Positions 34,735-45,210 of a DNA stretch of 64,000 nt are shown here, piece by piece (positions within the stretch are counted from its first letter, which is position 1; each line of letters starts with the position of its first letter). A program made the position numbers and the translations under genes. Source of the DNA: Capra hircus (Eukaryota > Chordata > Mammalia > Artiodactyla > Bovidae); contig NC_030826.1 in assembly GCF_001704415.2 (NCBI RefSeq), forward strand, positions 55,385,362 through 55,449,361, read 5' to 3'. The notes below the pieces were generated by a model that saw nothing but the letters and a program-made list of their open reading frames with translations, was not told where the DNA came from and searched no databases.

Positions 34735-35540
34735 TTCCTTTTTGTCACCAAATAATAGTCCATTGTGTAGATATACTGGGCTTCCCAGGTGGCGCTAGTG
34801 GTAAAGAACCCGCTTGCCAGTGCAGGAGACATGAGAGATTCCGATTGGATCTCTGGGTCTGGAAGATCCCCTGGAGGAGGAAATGGCAACCCACTCCAGT
34901 ATTCTTGCCTGGAGAATCCCCTGGATGGAGGAGCCTGGCGTGCTACCATCCATGGGGTTGCAAAGAGTTGGAATGACTGAAGCGACTTCACACACACACA
35001 AATGTACTACACAGTATGGTGTTCTATTGATGGATATTTAAACTCTTTACAAATTTGGGTGCAATGAACATTTTTATGCAAATTTTATGGTAACCATGTT
35101 TTCATTTTTTCTTGAATAAACACCCAGAAGTAAAATTGTTGGGTCATAGGTATAAGATGTTTGGTTTAATAAGAAACTTCCGGGCCTTTCTCCACGTGTT
35201 TGTACCATTTTACACTCCTACTGGCTTGGAAAAAACCCTGATGCTGGGAGGGATTGGGCAATGCCTGAGAATTACACAGTTGCTCCACAGTTCTGCTAGC
35301 ATTTGGAGTTGTCAGCCTTTTTAATTTTAGCCATTCTGGGGGTTGGGTGGTGGTATCTCTTCATGGTTTTAATTTGCACTTGCTTTGACTAATGATGCTG
35401 AGTGCTTTTTTGATTGCTTATTACCTATTTGTTAGTGATTGCTTATTACCTATCTTTCTTTGTGAAATGTCTGTTGAAATCTCTGGCTTAATTTGTTTAT
35501 GGGGTTGTTCATCTTTTTAATGTCAACTTTACATTCAGGT
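34735..35540 (-). repeat. L1 LINE fragment, interrupted by a Bov-tA and a BovB-like micro-insert
   Basis: Antisense L1: 'AATAATAGTCCATTGTGTAG', 'AATAAACACCCAGAAGTAAA', 'GGTGGTATCTCTTCATGGTT'. Broken by the SINE at 34778-35001 and by about 34 bp of BovB-like sequence at 35225-35258. Confidence 0.8.
34778..35001 (+). repeat. Bov-tA SINE
   Basis: Sense copy (GGGCTTCCCAGGTGGCGCTA) ending in GACTGAAGCGACTTC and a (CA)n tail. Confidence 0.93.
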
Positions 35541-35676
35541 TTGAGATTCCCAGATGTAGTCACCCCCTCAGCCTGCTGGGATGAGACGTAGAGGAAGAAG
35601 GTGTGGGCTGAGGTCAGCGTAGGGCCCGCCAACCCTGCCTTCATGACAGAGCTGCATCCACTGCCTCCTCCTGCAT

Positions 35677-35873
35677 TTGGTGGTGAGTGAAGACCGGCTC
35701 TGCACAGACAGGAAGTACCTTCTCAGTGAAGCTCAGAAGTGGGTGACAGGTGAAGGGCTGTCAAACACAAAGGTGGATGATCTGGTTACAGAGAACCGGA
35801 TGCTGAAAACCAGGCAGCTGGAAGCCTGGAAAACCCTCTTCGGACTGACACTGACACTTCCTATAACTTCTTG
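35677..35873 (+). other. Unidentified open segment, possible pseudogene remnant
   Basis: An open frame of about 65 codons (charged, leucine-rich; includes RKYLLSEAQKWVTG and ENRMLKTRQLEAW), cut by a Bov-tA. Past the SINE, from about 36080, sequence in another frame reads STEKSKRKKLK. The composition resembles a helical protein segment more than random intergenic DNA, but I cannot name a parent gene. No splice-site evidence. It may equally be chance. Confidence 0.25.
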
Positions 35874-35874
35874 C

Positions 35875-36079
35875 TGGGTTTCCCCGATGGCTCGGCAGTT
35901 AAGAACCTTCCTGCAAGGTAGGAGACGCAGGCTTGATCCCTGGGTCGGGAAGATCCCCAGGAGGAGGAAATGGCAACCCACTCCAGTATTCTTGCCTGGA
36001 AAATCCCATGGACAGAGGAGCCTGATGGGCGACAGTCCACAGGGTCGCAAAGAGTCAGACACAACTGAGCGCACACACA
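35875..36079 (+). repeat. Bov-tA SINE
   Basis: Sense copy (GGGTTTCCCCGATGGCTCGG, box B GCTTGATCCC) flanked by TAACTTCTTGC / TAGCTTCTTGC, a near-perfect 11-bp target-site duplication at about 35863 and 36080. Confidence 0.92.
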
Positions 36080-36389
36080 TAGCTTCTTGCCCTTTGGCTC
36101 TACTGAGAAGAGCAAAAGAAAAAAGTTGAAATGCATAAGAAATCAGCTCTTGAAAGTTACTGGACAGTGACTCCTCTTTTTTTTTTTTTTTTTTTTCCTC
36201 CTGGTTCGTTTACTGGTGTTTTAATTATTTGCTGAGTGAATTTGAAAGGATGAAAAAGGGAACTGGATTAGTGTCATCTCTATCTTTGGCCCCTGCAGCC
36301 TGTCAGAACATCTCCCAGAATCTTCCAACAGTTGATTTTTCAAACTTACAGCTTGAAAAATAAGTACATAAGTAAACAGGTAATGGAAA

Positions 36390-36610
36390 CTCATGTCCAC
36401 ACAAAAACCTACCCACGCTTAATTATAGCAGCTTTATTGATAACTGCTAAAACATGGGAGCAGCCAAGATATCCTTCTACAGATGAATGGATAAACAAGC
36501 TGTGTGATACATCCAGACATCCAGTGAACTGTTACTCAGCTCTAACAGGAAAAGAGCTGTCAAGATATGGGAGAACCTTGGATATGTATCACTAAGTGAA
36601 AAAGTCAGCT
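36390..36610 (+). repeat. L1 LINE 3' fragment
   Basis: Sense: 'TAGCAGCTTTATTGATAACT', 'CTACAGATGAATGGATAAAC', 'CTGTTACTCAGCTCTAACAG'. Diverged. Confidence 0.7.
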
Positions 36611-36880
36611 CCAAGAAGGAAGAAATTCTGACTTGTTCATTGCTATATCCTCTGCTCTGGCCGTGTAGACCCTCAAAAATATGTAATGGGGGAAAATAAA
36701 TGATGGGTGAGAGTCCCTTCCTCTCATTCTGAGTCATCAGAAAGGAGGAAGAAACAAGGGCTACTTAGGATGATCAACTAAGAAGCAGATCCCCAAGTCA
36801 GTCTCTCTCCAAATGAGGGCCACCAATCAAAATGCTCAGACCATGTGGCAGATCTGCTTGATTAGGACGAATGTCCCAAA

Positions 36881-37066
36881 GTGAAGGTTGCTCAGTCGTG
36901 TCCGACTCTTTTCAACCCCGTATATGGTCCATGGAATTCTCCAGGCCAGAATACTGGGGTGGGGAGCCTTTCCCTTCTCCAGGGAAATCTTTCCAACCCA
37001 GGGCTTGAACCCTGGTCTCCCACATTGCAGGCGGATTCTTTACCAGCTGAGCCACCAGGGAAGCCC
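36881..37066 (-). repeat. Bov-tA SINE
   Basis: Antisense copy (GTTGCTCAGTCGTGTCCGAC to CACCAGGGAAGCCC). AATGTCC occurs on both sides, at about 36870 and 37069. Confidence 0.93.
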
Positions 37067-37283
37067 AAAATGTCCTGAAGGAGAGGGTAATCTGCATTTT
37101 TATTAAGCATCCCAGATGATGCTTGTGTCAGCTGAAGTGAAGAACACTTGAAACGCTTATTTAAAATGCAGATGATTTTAGACCTGTGGACAGACAGCAG
37201 AGGCAGCAAGGCTTGGAACATCCTGTTTTCCAAGCCCTTCATCTTTTTTTTTTTTCCTTAAATAAGACATGAATCTTTTAAAC

Positions 37284-37598
37284 ATTATTTCTCTGTGTAT
37301 GGCCTCGCTGGGTCTTCGTTGCTGTAGGGGGCTTTCTCTTGTCACAGTGAGTGGGAGCTACTCTTCCGTTGCGGTACGCAGGCCTCTCGTTGCGGTGGCG
37401 TCTCCTGCTGCAGAGCGCGGGCTCCGGCGCCCGCAGGTTTCAGCAGTGGCGAATCCCGGGCTTAAGAGCGCAGGCTCAGTAGTTGTGGCGCACAGGCTTA
37501 GTTGCAGCACGTGGAATCTTCCTGGCCCAAGGATTGAACCTATGCCCCCTGGCATGGGCGGGCGGACTCTTAACCCCTGCACCACCAGGGAAGTTCCC
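37284..37598 (-). repeat. CHR-type SINE, long form
   Basis: Antisense: 'CTGGGTCTTCGTTGCTGTAG', 'GTTGCGGTGGCGTCTCCTGC', ending 'CCACCAGGGAAGTTCC'. Rich in CpG, suggesting little decay. Confidence 0.92.
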
Positions 37599-38143
37599 AA
37601 CCTCTTAATCTTCACTGACAATGATCTAGACAGTTGATAAATACCAGCTCTATTTGGTCAAGGTCAAGGAGGTGTTTACTCCCTCCGAGGAGGCAGGGGA
37701 AGTCCAAAGGAACTTTTAATAGTCTACTTTGGGTAAGTGATGATGAAGTCACAGGAGGATTCACTTCCCTAAGCTGACGGGAACCATTATTTTCCGGTTT
37801 CTCTTTTCACATGATTTGATTTACTTGGTATATTTGAACTTAAAATGAAATGACAAGATTTCCAATATGCAAAAACTAGAACCAGGGTGTAAGCCCGAAA
37901 AACGGGCACCTGCCATTAATCTCACCTCAGCTTGGCCACCAACTTGCCATCTGACCTCGGGGGACCTTGGGTGAATCACCCAGTCCCTCCGGCCCCCGGG
38001 CCCTGGCTCTGAGTGTTTTTAGTTCTGATGCTCTGTGGTTCCCTCAGTCTAACTCACTCTACAATTAGTCTGCACTCTACAAAAGTCCTGCTGGCTTATC
38101 TGTTGAATGACCATTGGGAAACTTATTCTAAAATGTGGGCTTG

Positions 38144-38423
38144 GGACTTCCCTGGTGGTTAAGTGGTTAAGAATTCACCTACCAATGCGGGAAACACAGG
38201 TTCCATCCCTGGTCTAGGAGGATCCCACATGCCTGTGCATTCCGACTACTGAAAACCACGCCCTAGAGCCTGGAAGCCACAAGAGAAACCAGCACACTGC
38301 AGCTGGAAACTAGAGAGCAGCCTCCTGCCCGTGGCCACTAGAGAAAGCCCGCACATAGCAATGAAGACCCAGCACAGCCAAAGATAAGTAAGTGGAAAAC
38401 AAAAGTGGTGTTTTTTTTTTTTT
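38144..38423 (+). repeat. CHR-type SINE, long form
   Basis: Sense: GGACTTCCCTGGTGGTTAAG to GACCCAGCACAGCC plus tail. A perfect 12-bp target-site duplication AATGTGGGCTTG flanks it (38132-38143 and 38424-38435). Confidence 0.93.
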
Positions 38424-38908
38424 AATGTGGGCTTGTTCTAATCCAGAAGAACAAAGTAGAACCGAAGATCTCAATAGCCAACGAGCTTATCTGGAGAGAA
38501 TTTAGTGGTCAGTCCACAAAACTGCTGGAAAATGCAGATTTAACACAGGCAGGGCTTTCACGGGGGAAATAAAGCAATCTCTAAGCAAGGAGACCGAGAA
38601 AGTGACTGATGATAAAGGTGACCCTGAGGACACAGTGGGGGACATTTTCAAGAACAGGAAGTCACATTTCTGTACCAGGCTCTGCCTACTGTGGGCCACC
38701 TTAATATTTTATTCCCATGAGGACAATGCCTGTAGCACTTACACTGAAAGGAAAAAAGCGGAAGTAAAAATTTTGTGTCTCTATGGCCAACTCATTTTCA
38801 GCAAAGGTGCCAAAGGCAATTCAGTGGGGGAAAGAAAATAGACTTTTCAACAAAAAACAGTGTTCCAGGTGTTGGAATAATTAAATATCCAAATGAAGGA
38901 GGTGTGCG

Positions 38909-39105
38909 TGCGTGCTGAGTTACTCAGTCATGTCCAACTCTTTGCGACTCCATGGAGCCCGCCAAGCTCCTCTGTCCACGGGATTTCCCAGGCAAGAATA
39001 CTGCAGTAGGTTGCCATGCCCTTCTCCAGGGGATCTTTCCGACCCAGGGATCAAACCCACGTCTCCCACATCTGCACTGGCAGGCAGATTCTTTACCAGA
39101 AGCCC
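38909..39105 (-). repeat. Bov-tA SINE
   Basis: Antisense copy (GTTACTCAGTCATGTCCAAC to ACCAGAAGCCC), head partly deleted. Confidence 0.9.
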
Positions 39106-39173
39106 ATATGTCACACCTTACACCAAAATTAACCCCGAATGCGTCAGAGACCTGGATGTAAAACCTAAAACCA

Positions 39174-39342
39174 GGGACTTCCCTGGTGGTCCAGTGGCTA
39201 GGACTCCGAGATCTCAATGCAGGGGGCCTGGGGTTCAATCCCTGGTCAGGGAGCTGGATCCCACATGCCACAGCTAAAGATCCCACGTGCTGCAACTAGG
39301 ACCTGGCACAGCTAAATAAACAAACAAAAACAAACAAACAAA
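39174..39342 (+). repeat. CHR-type SINE
   Basis: Sense: GGGACTTCCCTGGTGGTCCA, box B GGTTCAATCCC, ending in a (CAAA)n tail. Inserted in L1. Confidence 0.9.
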
Positions 39343-39436
39343 AAAACTAAAACTATGAAATTTCTATTGGAAAACACAGGAGAAAAATTCAAATCCTTAG
39401 GCAAGGAATTCTTAGGTATGCTTCCAAGAACATGAC

Positions 39437-39532
39437 CCAGGACTTTCCTGGTGCTTCCAGTGCAGGGGGCAGGGGTTCCACCCCTGGAGGAGAGGATCTC
39501 GCATGCCACGTGGTGCAGGAAAAAAAAAAATT
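39437..39532 (+). repeat. CHR-type SINE fragment
   Basis: Sense: 'GGACTTTCCTGGTGCTTCCA', 'GGGGTTCCACCCCTGG', then an A-tail. Internally deleted. Confidence 0.8.
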
Positions 39533-39587
39533 CATAAAAGGAAACAAATCAATAAATTAGACTTCATTAAAATTAAGAAATTCTGCA

Positions 39588-39690
39588 GACTCCCCTGCTG
39601 ATCCAGTAGTTAGGACACGTTGCTTTGACAGGGCAAATGGAACTAAGATCCTACATGCCTTGGAGGTGTGGCCAAAAGACTAAAGAAAAA
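39588..39690 (+). repeat. CHR-type SINE fragment
   Basis: Sense: 'GACTCCCCTGCTGATCCAGT', 'GGAACTAAGATCCTACATGC'. Diverged. Confidence 0.7.
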
Positions 39691-39945
39691 TGATGAGACA
39701 CTGCTCTGTGTTTAGGAAAATGGTTAAATTTCTTAAAAGTAAACTTACCAAGGATGTGGAGGAACTAGGATGGTCATACTGCCAGGGGAAAGTAAAATAC
39801 ACAACCACTTTGGGAAATAGTTTGGCAGTATCTCGAAAGGTTAAATACACATTGACCATATGGTCTAGACATTCCACACCTAGGTCTGTACCCAAGAGAA
39901 ATTAACACAGCTGTCCTTACAGAGAGATATACGAATACACATAGT

Positions 39946-40387
39946 TAAACCACACTCCTCCAGGTGGGACCCAGTCACACCTCAGATTGGGACTTGAATC
40001 CACAATCCTTGACCAAGGAGGAGACTTGAACCCTCTGTCTTTTAATTGATACTGCACGCCTGGTCTGAGGACTTCCTGAAGTTAGAGTTCTGTCTCAGTG
40101 CAGAATGAATCCGATGAGAGCTAAGAGGTGAAGTGGCAGGCGATGAGGGAGTTTATTAGCATAGAAAGCTTGTGACAGCAACAAGCAGGCAGGCAGGGGA
40201 GCACAGCCCCCAGAATACACTCAGATACGTTTGTATAATCAAAGAAAATGTGGGGAGGAGAGAAGACCAACTTCTTCCTCATTTTGGGGCAGACGTCAAG
40301 ACCTCCATCATTAGTTCCTCCTTTAACCCTATATGGTCTAATAAGGACTGCCATGGCACTGTTGAAATCATATGCCTATTACCAAAA
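39946..40387. other. Unassigned segment, possibly LTR-derived
   Basis: Not matched to a SINE or LINE I recognise. It has a short run of direct GGCAG repeats (about 40185-40198) and a 'GAGTTTATTAGCATAGAAAG' block reminiscent of an antisense poly(A)-signal zone in LTRs. No TG..CA ends or target-site duplication identified. Confidence 0.25.
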
Positions 40388-40447
40388 GGTTGGTCCATGG
40401 GGTTGCAACGGGTGGGCTACAACTTAGCGACTGAGCACACGCACAAT
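40388..40447 (+). repeat. Bov-tA SINE 3' fragment
   Basis: GGTCCATGGGGTTGCAACGG to AGCGACTGAGCACACG, the last part of a BovA body only. Confidence 0.75.
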
Positions 40448-40612
40448 AACGTACTAAAACATCATGTCAGGTGTTGGTATAACGTCTTCTTTCCCCTCTC
40501 ACCTCTATCCCTGTCTTGGCTGCCTGCCGAAGTACTACTCTTCAAGGACTACTCCCATGAAACAAGATGTAGACCCCGTACCTACTGCCTTATGTGTTTG
40601 TGTTTTTTTTTA

Positions 40613-40812
40613 AATTTATTTACGTGGCTGCACCAGGTCTTAGTTGCTGCACTTGGATCTGCGATTTTCCTTGAGGCGTGCCGGCTCTTTAGTTACCACA
40701 TGCAAACTCTTAGTTGTGGCATGCAGGATCTAGATCCCTGACCAGGGGTCAACCCGGGGCCCCCTGCACCGGGAGCGTGGAGTCCCAGCCACTGGACCAC
40801 AAGGGAAATCCC
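40613..40812 (-). repeat. CHR-type SINE
   Basis: Antisense: 'GGCTGCACCAGGTCTTAGTT', 'GATCCCTGACCAGGGGTCAA', ending 'GACCACAAGGGAAATCCC'. Confidence 0.88.
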
Positions 40813-42520
40813 GAATGTGTTGTGTTTTAACTATCAGGACTTTGTGGCTTGAGTGTGTCTGGGGCTTCAATGTGCCTGGTCTTCCTTCAAGGCAGAGTAG
40901 ATTGTTGCTAGGTTTGTTGTTGTGCAGTTGCTAAGTCATGTCTGATTCTTTGTGACCCCATGACCCCAGAGCACGCCATGCTCCTCTGTCCTTTACTATC
41001 TCCCAGTTTGCTCAGATTCATGTCCTTTGAGTCAGTGATGCCATCCAGCCATCTCATCCTCTGCTGCCCTTCTCTTGTCCTCAATCTTTCCCAGCATGAG
41101 TGTCTTTTCCAATGAGTCAGCTCTTCGCATCAGGTGACCAAAGTATTGGAGCTTCAGCATCAGTTCTTCCAATGAACATTCAGGGTTGATTTCCTTTAGG
41201 ATTGACTGGTTTGATCTCCTTGCAATCCAAGGGAATCTCAAAGGTCTTCTCTAGCACCACAATTAGAAAGCATTAATTCTTTGGTGCTTGGCCTTCTTTA
41301 CGGTCCAACTCTCACATCCATACATGACTACTGGAAAAACCATAGCTTTGACTATATGGATCTTTGTTGGCAAAGTTGTATCTCTGTTTTTTAATATGAT
41401 GTCTAACTTTGTCCTGACTTTCCTTCCAAGAAGCAAACATCTTCTAATATCATGGCTGTGATTTTGGAGCTCAAGGAAATAAAATATGTCACTCCTTCTA
41501 CTTTTTCCCCTTCTATTTGCCATGAAGTGATGGGATCGGATGCTATGATCTTAGTTTTCTGAATGTTGAGTTGTAAGCCAACTTTTTCACCCTTATTCAG
41601 AGACTATTTAGTTCCTCTTCAATTTCTGCCATTAGAGTGGTATCATTTGCTTATCTGAGGTTGTTGATATTTCTCCTGGAAATCTTGATTCCAGTTTGTG
41701 ATTCACTGAGCCCCGCATTTTGCATGATATACTCTGCATATAAGTTAAATAAGCAATGTGACAATATACAACCTTGACATACTCCCTTCCCAATTTTCAA
41801 CAATCCATTGTTCCATTTCTGGTTCTAACTGATGCTTCTTCACCTGCATACAGATTTCTCAGGAGGTAGGTAAAGTGGTCTGGTATTCCCACTTCTTTAA
41901 GAATTTTCCGCAGTTTGTTGTGATCCACATAGTCAAAGACTTTACCGTAGTCAGGGAAGCAGAAGTAGATATTCTGGAGTTCCCTTGCTTTCTCTGTAAT
42001 CCAATGAATGTTGGCAATTTGATCCCTGATTCTTCTGCCTTTTCTAAACCCAGCTTGTGGTTCTCAGTTCGCCTACTGCTGAAGTCTAGCTTAAAGGATT
42101 TTGAGCATATTTAACTTATATGCAGAGTACATCATGAGAAATGCTGGACTGGAAGAAGCACAAGCTGGAATCAAGACTGCCGGGAGAAATATCAATAACC
42201 TCAGATATGCAGATGACACCACCCTTATGGCAGAAAGTGAAGAGGAGCTAAAAAGCCTCTTGATGAAAGGGAAAGTGGAGAGTGAAAAAGTTGGCTTAAA
42301 GCTCAACATTCAGAAAACGAAGATCATGGCATCTGGTCTCACCACTTCATGGGAAATAGATGGGGAAACAGTGGAAACAGTGTCAAGACTTTATTTTGGG
42401 GGGCTCCAAAATCACTGCAGATGGTGACTGCAGCCATGAAATTAAAAGACGCTTACTCCTTAGAAGAAAAGTTATGACCAACCTAGATAGCATATTCAAA
42501 AGCAGAGACATTACTTTGCC

Positions 42521-42950
42521 TGCCACGGCCAGCACAAGCAAGAGTCGCACCTGCACAGGGAGAGAACGGAGCGTCCCCGCTAAGAAAAATAAGAGAGAGA
42601 CAAAAGATGGGGTTGAGAGGATCAGACCAAAATGGCTGATGCCTTCCTTTATTGTGCTGCAGTATATATAGGATAAAGTACGTGACTTCTGACATTCACA
42701 AGATTGTTCTTAATCTCCAAATACAATCACAAGACCCTTACCATTGTGTACAGATCACAATAAGATAATCTATCTTCTATCAATAAGATAATCTATCTTC
42801 TATGAAATGTTGCAAGAACCAAACGTCCTGGAGCCTTAAGGGTAATAAATTCTTCAGGGGGGCGGGACAGGGAGCTTAGGAACATGCCTAAGGCTCTGCA
42901 TAACGCCGAGCAGCTCCCAAGACTTAACCCTTCACGGGCAGTCCCCCGCA
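42521..42950 (-). mobile_element. Solo LTR, class II (betaretrovirus/ERVK-like) endogenous retrovirus, 430 bp
   Basis: It begins TG and ends CA, with short inverted ends, and is flanked by a perfect 6-bp target-site duplication TTTGCC (42515-42520 and 42951-42956), the size typical of ERVK-type integrases. On the - strand there is a TATATA box (about 42663-42670) followed closely by AATAAA (42648-42653). No internal gag/pol/env is present, so it is a recombined solo LTR. Two tandem 23-bp copies lie in U3 (42758-42780 and 42781-42803). The U3 start resembles, from memory, JSRV-group sheep/goat betaretroviruses; that grouping is an inference. Confidence 0.88.
42758..42803 (-). repeat. 23-bp tandem duplication in the LTR U3
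   Basis: Two perfect head-to-tail copies (CAATAAGATAATCTATCTTC plus TAT) at 42758-42780 and 42781-42803. The repeat contains GATA-like (AGATAA/TTATCT) motifs, twice per copy counting both strands. Position upstream of the LTR TATA box suggests an enhancer duplication. Confidence 0.9.
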
Positions 42951-43941
42951 TTTGCCGACTAAGGTCCGTCTAGTCAAGGCTATGGTTTTTCCAGTGGTCA
43001 TGTATGGATGTGAGAGTTGGACTGTGAAGAAGGCTGAGCACCAAAGAATTGATGCTTTTGAACTGTGGTGTTGGAGAAGACTCTTGAGAGTCCCTTGGAC
43101 TGCAAGGAGATCCAACCAGTCCATTCTGAAGGAGATCAACCCTGGGATTTCTTTGGAAGGAATGATGCTAAAGCTGAAACTCCAGTACTTTGGCCACCTC
43201 ATGAGAAGAGCTGACTCATTGGAAAAGACTCTGATGCTGAGAGGGATTAGGGGCAGGAGGAGAAGGGGACGACCAAGGATGAGATGGCTGGATGGCATCA
43301 CTGACTCGATGGACGTGAATCTGAGTGAACTCTGGGAGTTGGTGATGGACAGGGAGGCCTGGTGTGCTGTGATTCATGGGGTTGCAAAGAGTCGGACATG
43401 ACGGAGTGACTGAACTGAACTGAACTTGCTAGCAAGTGAAATGAGGGCAACTGTACAGAAGTTTGAGCATTCTTTGGCGTTGCCCTTCTTTGGGATTGGA
43501 ATGAAAACTGACCTTTTCCAGTCCTGTAGCCACTGCTGTGTTTTCCAAATTTGCTGGCATATTGAGTGCAGCACTTTCACAGCATCATTTAGGATTTGAA
43601 GTAGCTCAGCTGGAATTCCATCACCTCCACTAGCTTCGTTCGTAATGATGCTTCCTAAGGCCCACTTGACTTCACACTCCAGGATGTCTGGCTCTAGGTG
43701 AGTGACCACATCATTATGGTTATCTGGGTGATTAAGATCTTTTTTGTATAATTCTTCACATATTCTTGCCACCTCTTCTTAATCTTTTCTGCTTCGGTTA
43801 GGTCATTACCAGTTCTGTCCTTTATTGTGCCCATCTTTGCATGAAATGTTCCCTTGATATCTCGAATTTTCTTGAAAAACATCTCTAACCTTTACTATTC
43901 TATAGTTTTCCTCTATTTCTGTGCATTGTTCATTTAAGAAG

Positions 43942-45210
43942 TGCCGGGGTCCAGCCCCGGTGGATCCAGGGAATTCGAAGGGTGGACGGCGTTGGCGTGG
44001 AAAGACTTGTTTATTTATTAATGTAAGATTAGATTAAGAAACTATAGTGTAGTAAGAAGATTAAGTGGAGGAAGAGGGCTGAATAGCTTGGTTTACGCGG
44101 AAGGCCAATAAAATTCCAGACAAGTAATTTGCACCATCTACGTTGGGCCACCGGCGCCCGCTTGAATATCTAAGGGTGCCTCGCCTTAAGCTCCCTTTCG
44201 TGCGGGTCTTAGCCAGGGCAAGTAAGTAGACCTGGCGAGCCTCCGCGCCCCAGGTGGAGATTCAGCCTGAAGTTAAAATAAAGAGCAGAGAGAGGGAAGG
44301 GAGAGAAGAAGAGAGAGAGAAAGACACGGGGGGAGCCAGAGTCCCAAGAAACCAGGCTGAGAGACTAGTTTGAGAAGCTGGTCCGAGAAACTGGCCCCCT
44401 CCTTTATTGTTCAGAAGGCCTTTTATACTTTTGATAAAATATGGAGATCAATGGGTAACACAAAATTTGTAGCGTTCGCAGTCCAGACTCTTTCTATACA
44501 TCATTTTGTATACAAAAGGTCTCAGGTGATTTACATTATCTTCTGGCCAAGAGGCTTGTTAACACTTTTTGGCTCTCTTCCTTAATGAATGTTAATTTTG
44601 TTTCCCCTGAAGTGTTTTTCTTTAATCTACATCTCCTTAAAGCATTAAAGTTACATCTCTATAGAACAAAGGTGCAGTGGGTTATAACAAAGAAGGTACT
44701 TAACTCAAAGATCTAATGTTGCTAATACCAGGTCTACTGCTTGTTTTCCTATATACCAACTGTATCTAAAAATAAAGGATATGAAAATTCAGCAGCAAGC
44801 ATTGACTCAACAAATGAAACTTTTAATCAGTCCTATTCTAAAGATTTTGACTCTTCGGAAGCCCCTACATTCCTAGGATGTTTTAAGCTTCCTGTGCCTC
44901 CTGCGGTCAGGAGGCCTCAAACAATCACAAGCGCAGCTGTACGAGTCCTGCAGGCAGGCTAGAAAGCCATCAGAGGGTTTTTTGGATTGAAACACTCTTT
45001 CAAATGCAGAAGACTAAAGCCCTGAATTGACTTTTTCCAGAAAATGTCAGAAGAGTGGAAAAGCAGAGCACAAAAGCCGGCAGATTTTTGTTGGGGTACA
45101 TGCTTAGGAATTTCCAGAGGGGTCCCTGAAGTCTGAGCACGCCTTGCGTATGTCAGCTTCCTTCCTCATGACCTTGTCACGGGTGGGATTCCTCACACTG
45201 GCTCCCGGCA
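43942..45210 (-). mobile_element. Solo LTR, class II (ERVK-like) endogenous retrovirus, 1269 bp
   Basis: Starts TGCCGGG and ends CCCGGCA (perfect 7-bp inverted ends), with a perfect 6-bp target-site duplication AAGAAG (43936-43941 and 45211-45216). On the - strand a TATAAAA box (44421-44427) lies just upstream of AATAAA (44403-44408), as in the other LTR. U3 is about 790 bp. A purine-rich (AGAG)n stretch lies at about 44285-44325. No internal viral genes are seen, so it is a solo LTR. It interrupts the antisense BovB, whose sequence continues on both sides. Confidence 0.88.

Larger units (their letters stand above)
38735..39945 (+). repeat. L1 LINE fragment with four nested SINEs
   Basis: Sense L1 blocks: 'GGCCAACTCATTTTCAGCAA', 'AACTATGAAATTTCTATTGG', 'AGACTTCATTAAAATTAAGA', 'CCACTTTGGGAAATAGTTTG'. 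The blocks are separated by one Bov-tA and three CHR-type insertions. Decayed; no L1 protein frame survives. Confidence 0.8.
42110..43425 (+). mobile_element. Nested + strand BovB LINE, 5'-truncated and split by a solo LTR
   Basis: A sense BovB from TTAACTTATATGCAGAGTAC to the 3' terminal repeats ACTGAACTGAACTGAA, in blocks 42110-42520 and 42951-43425. The two blocks join seamlessly once the LTR and one copy of TTTGCC are removed. It encodes YADD of the RT (about 42206-42217). One extra base near 42384 shifts frame. It lies inside the opposite-strand BovB, so it inserted later. Confidence 0.88.

Noticed and set aside
42758..42803. 23-bp repeat as a CRISPR or origin iteron
   Set aside because: Two adjacent copies inside a retroviral LTR; explained as a U3 duplication.
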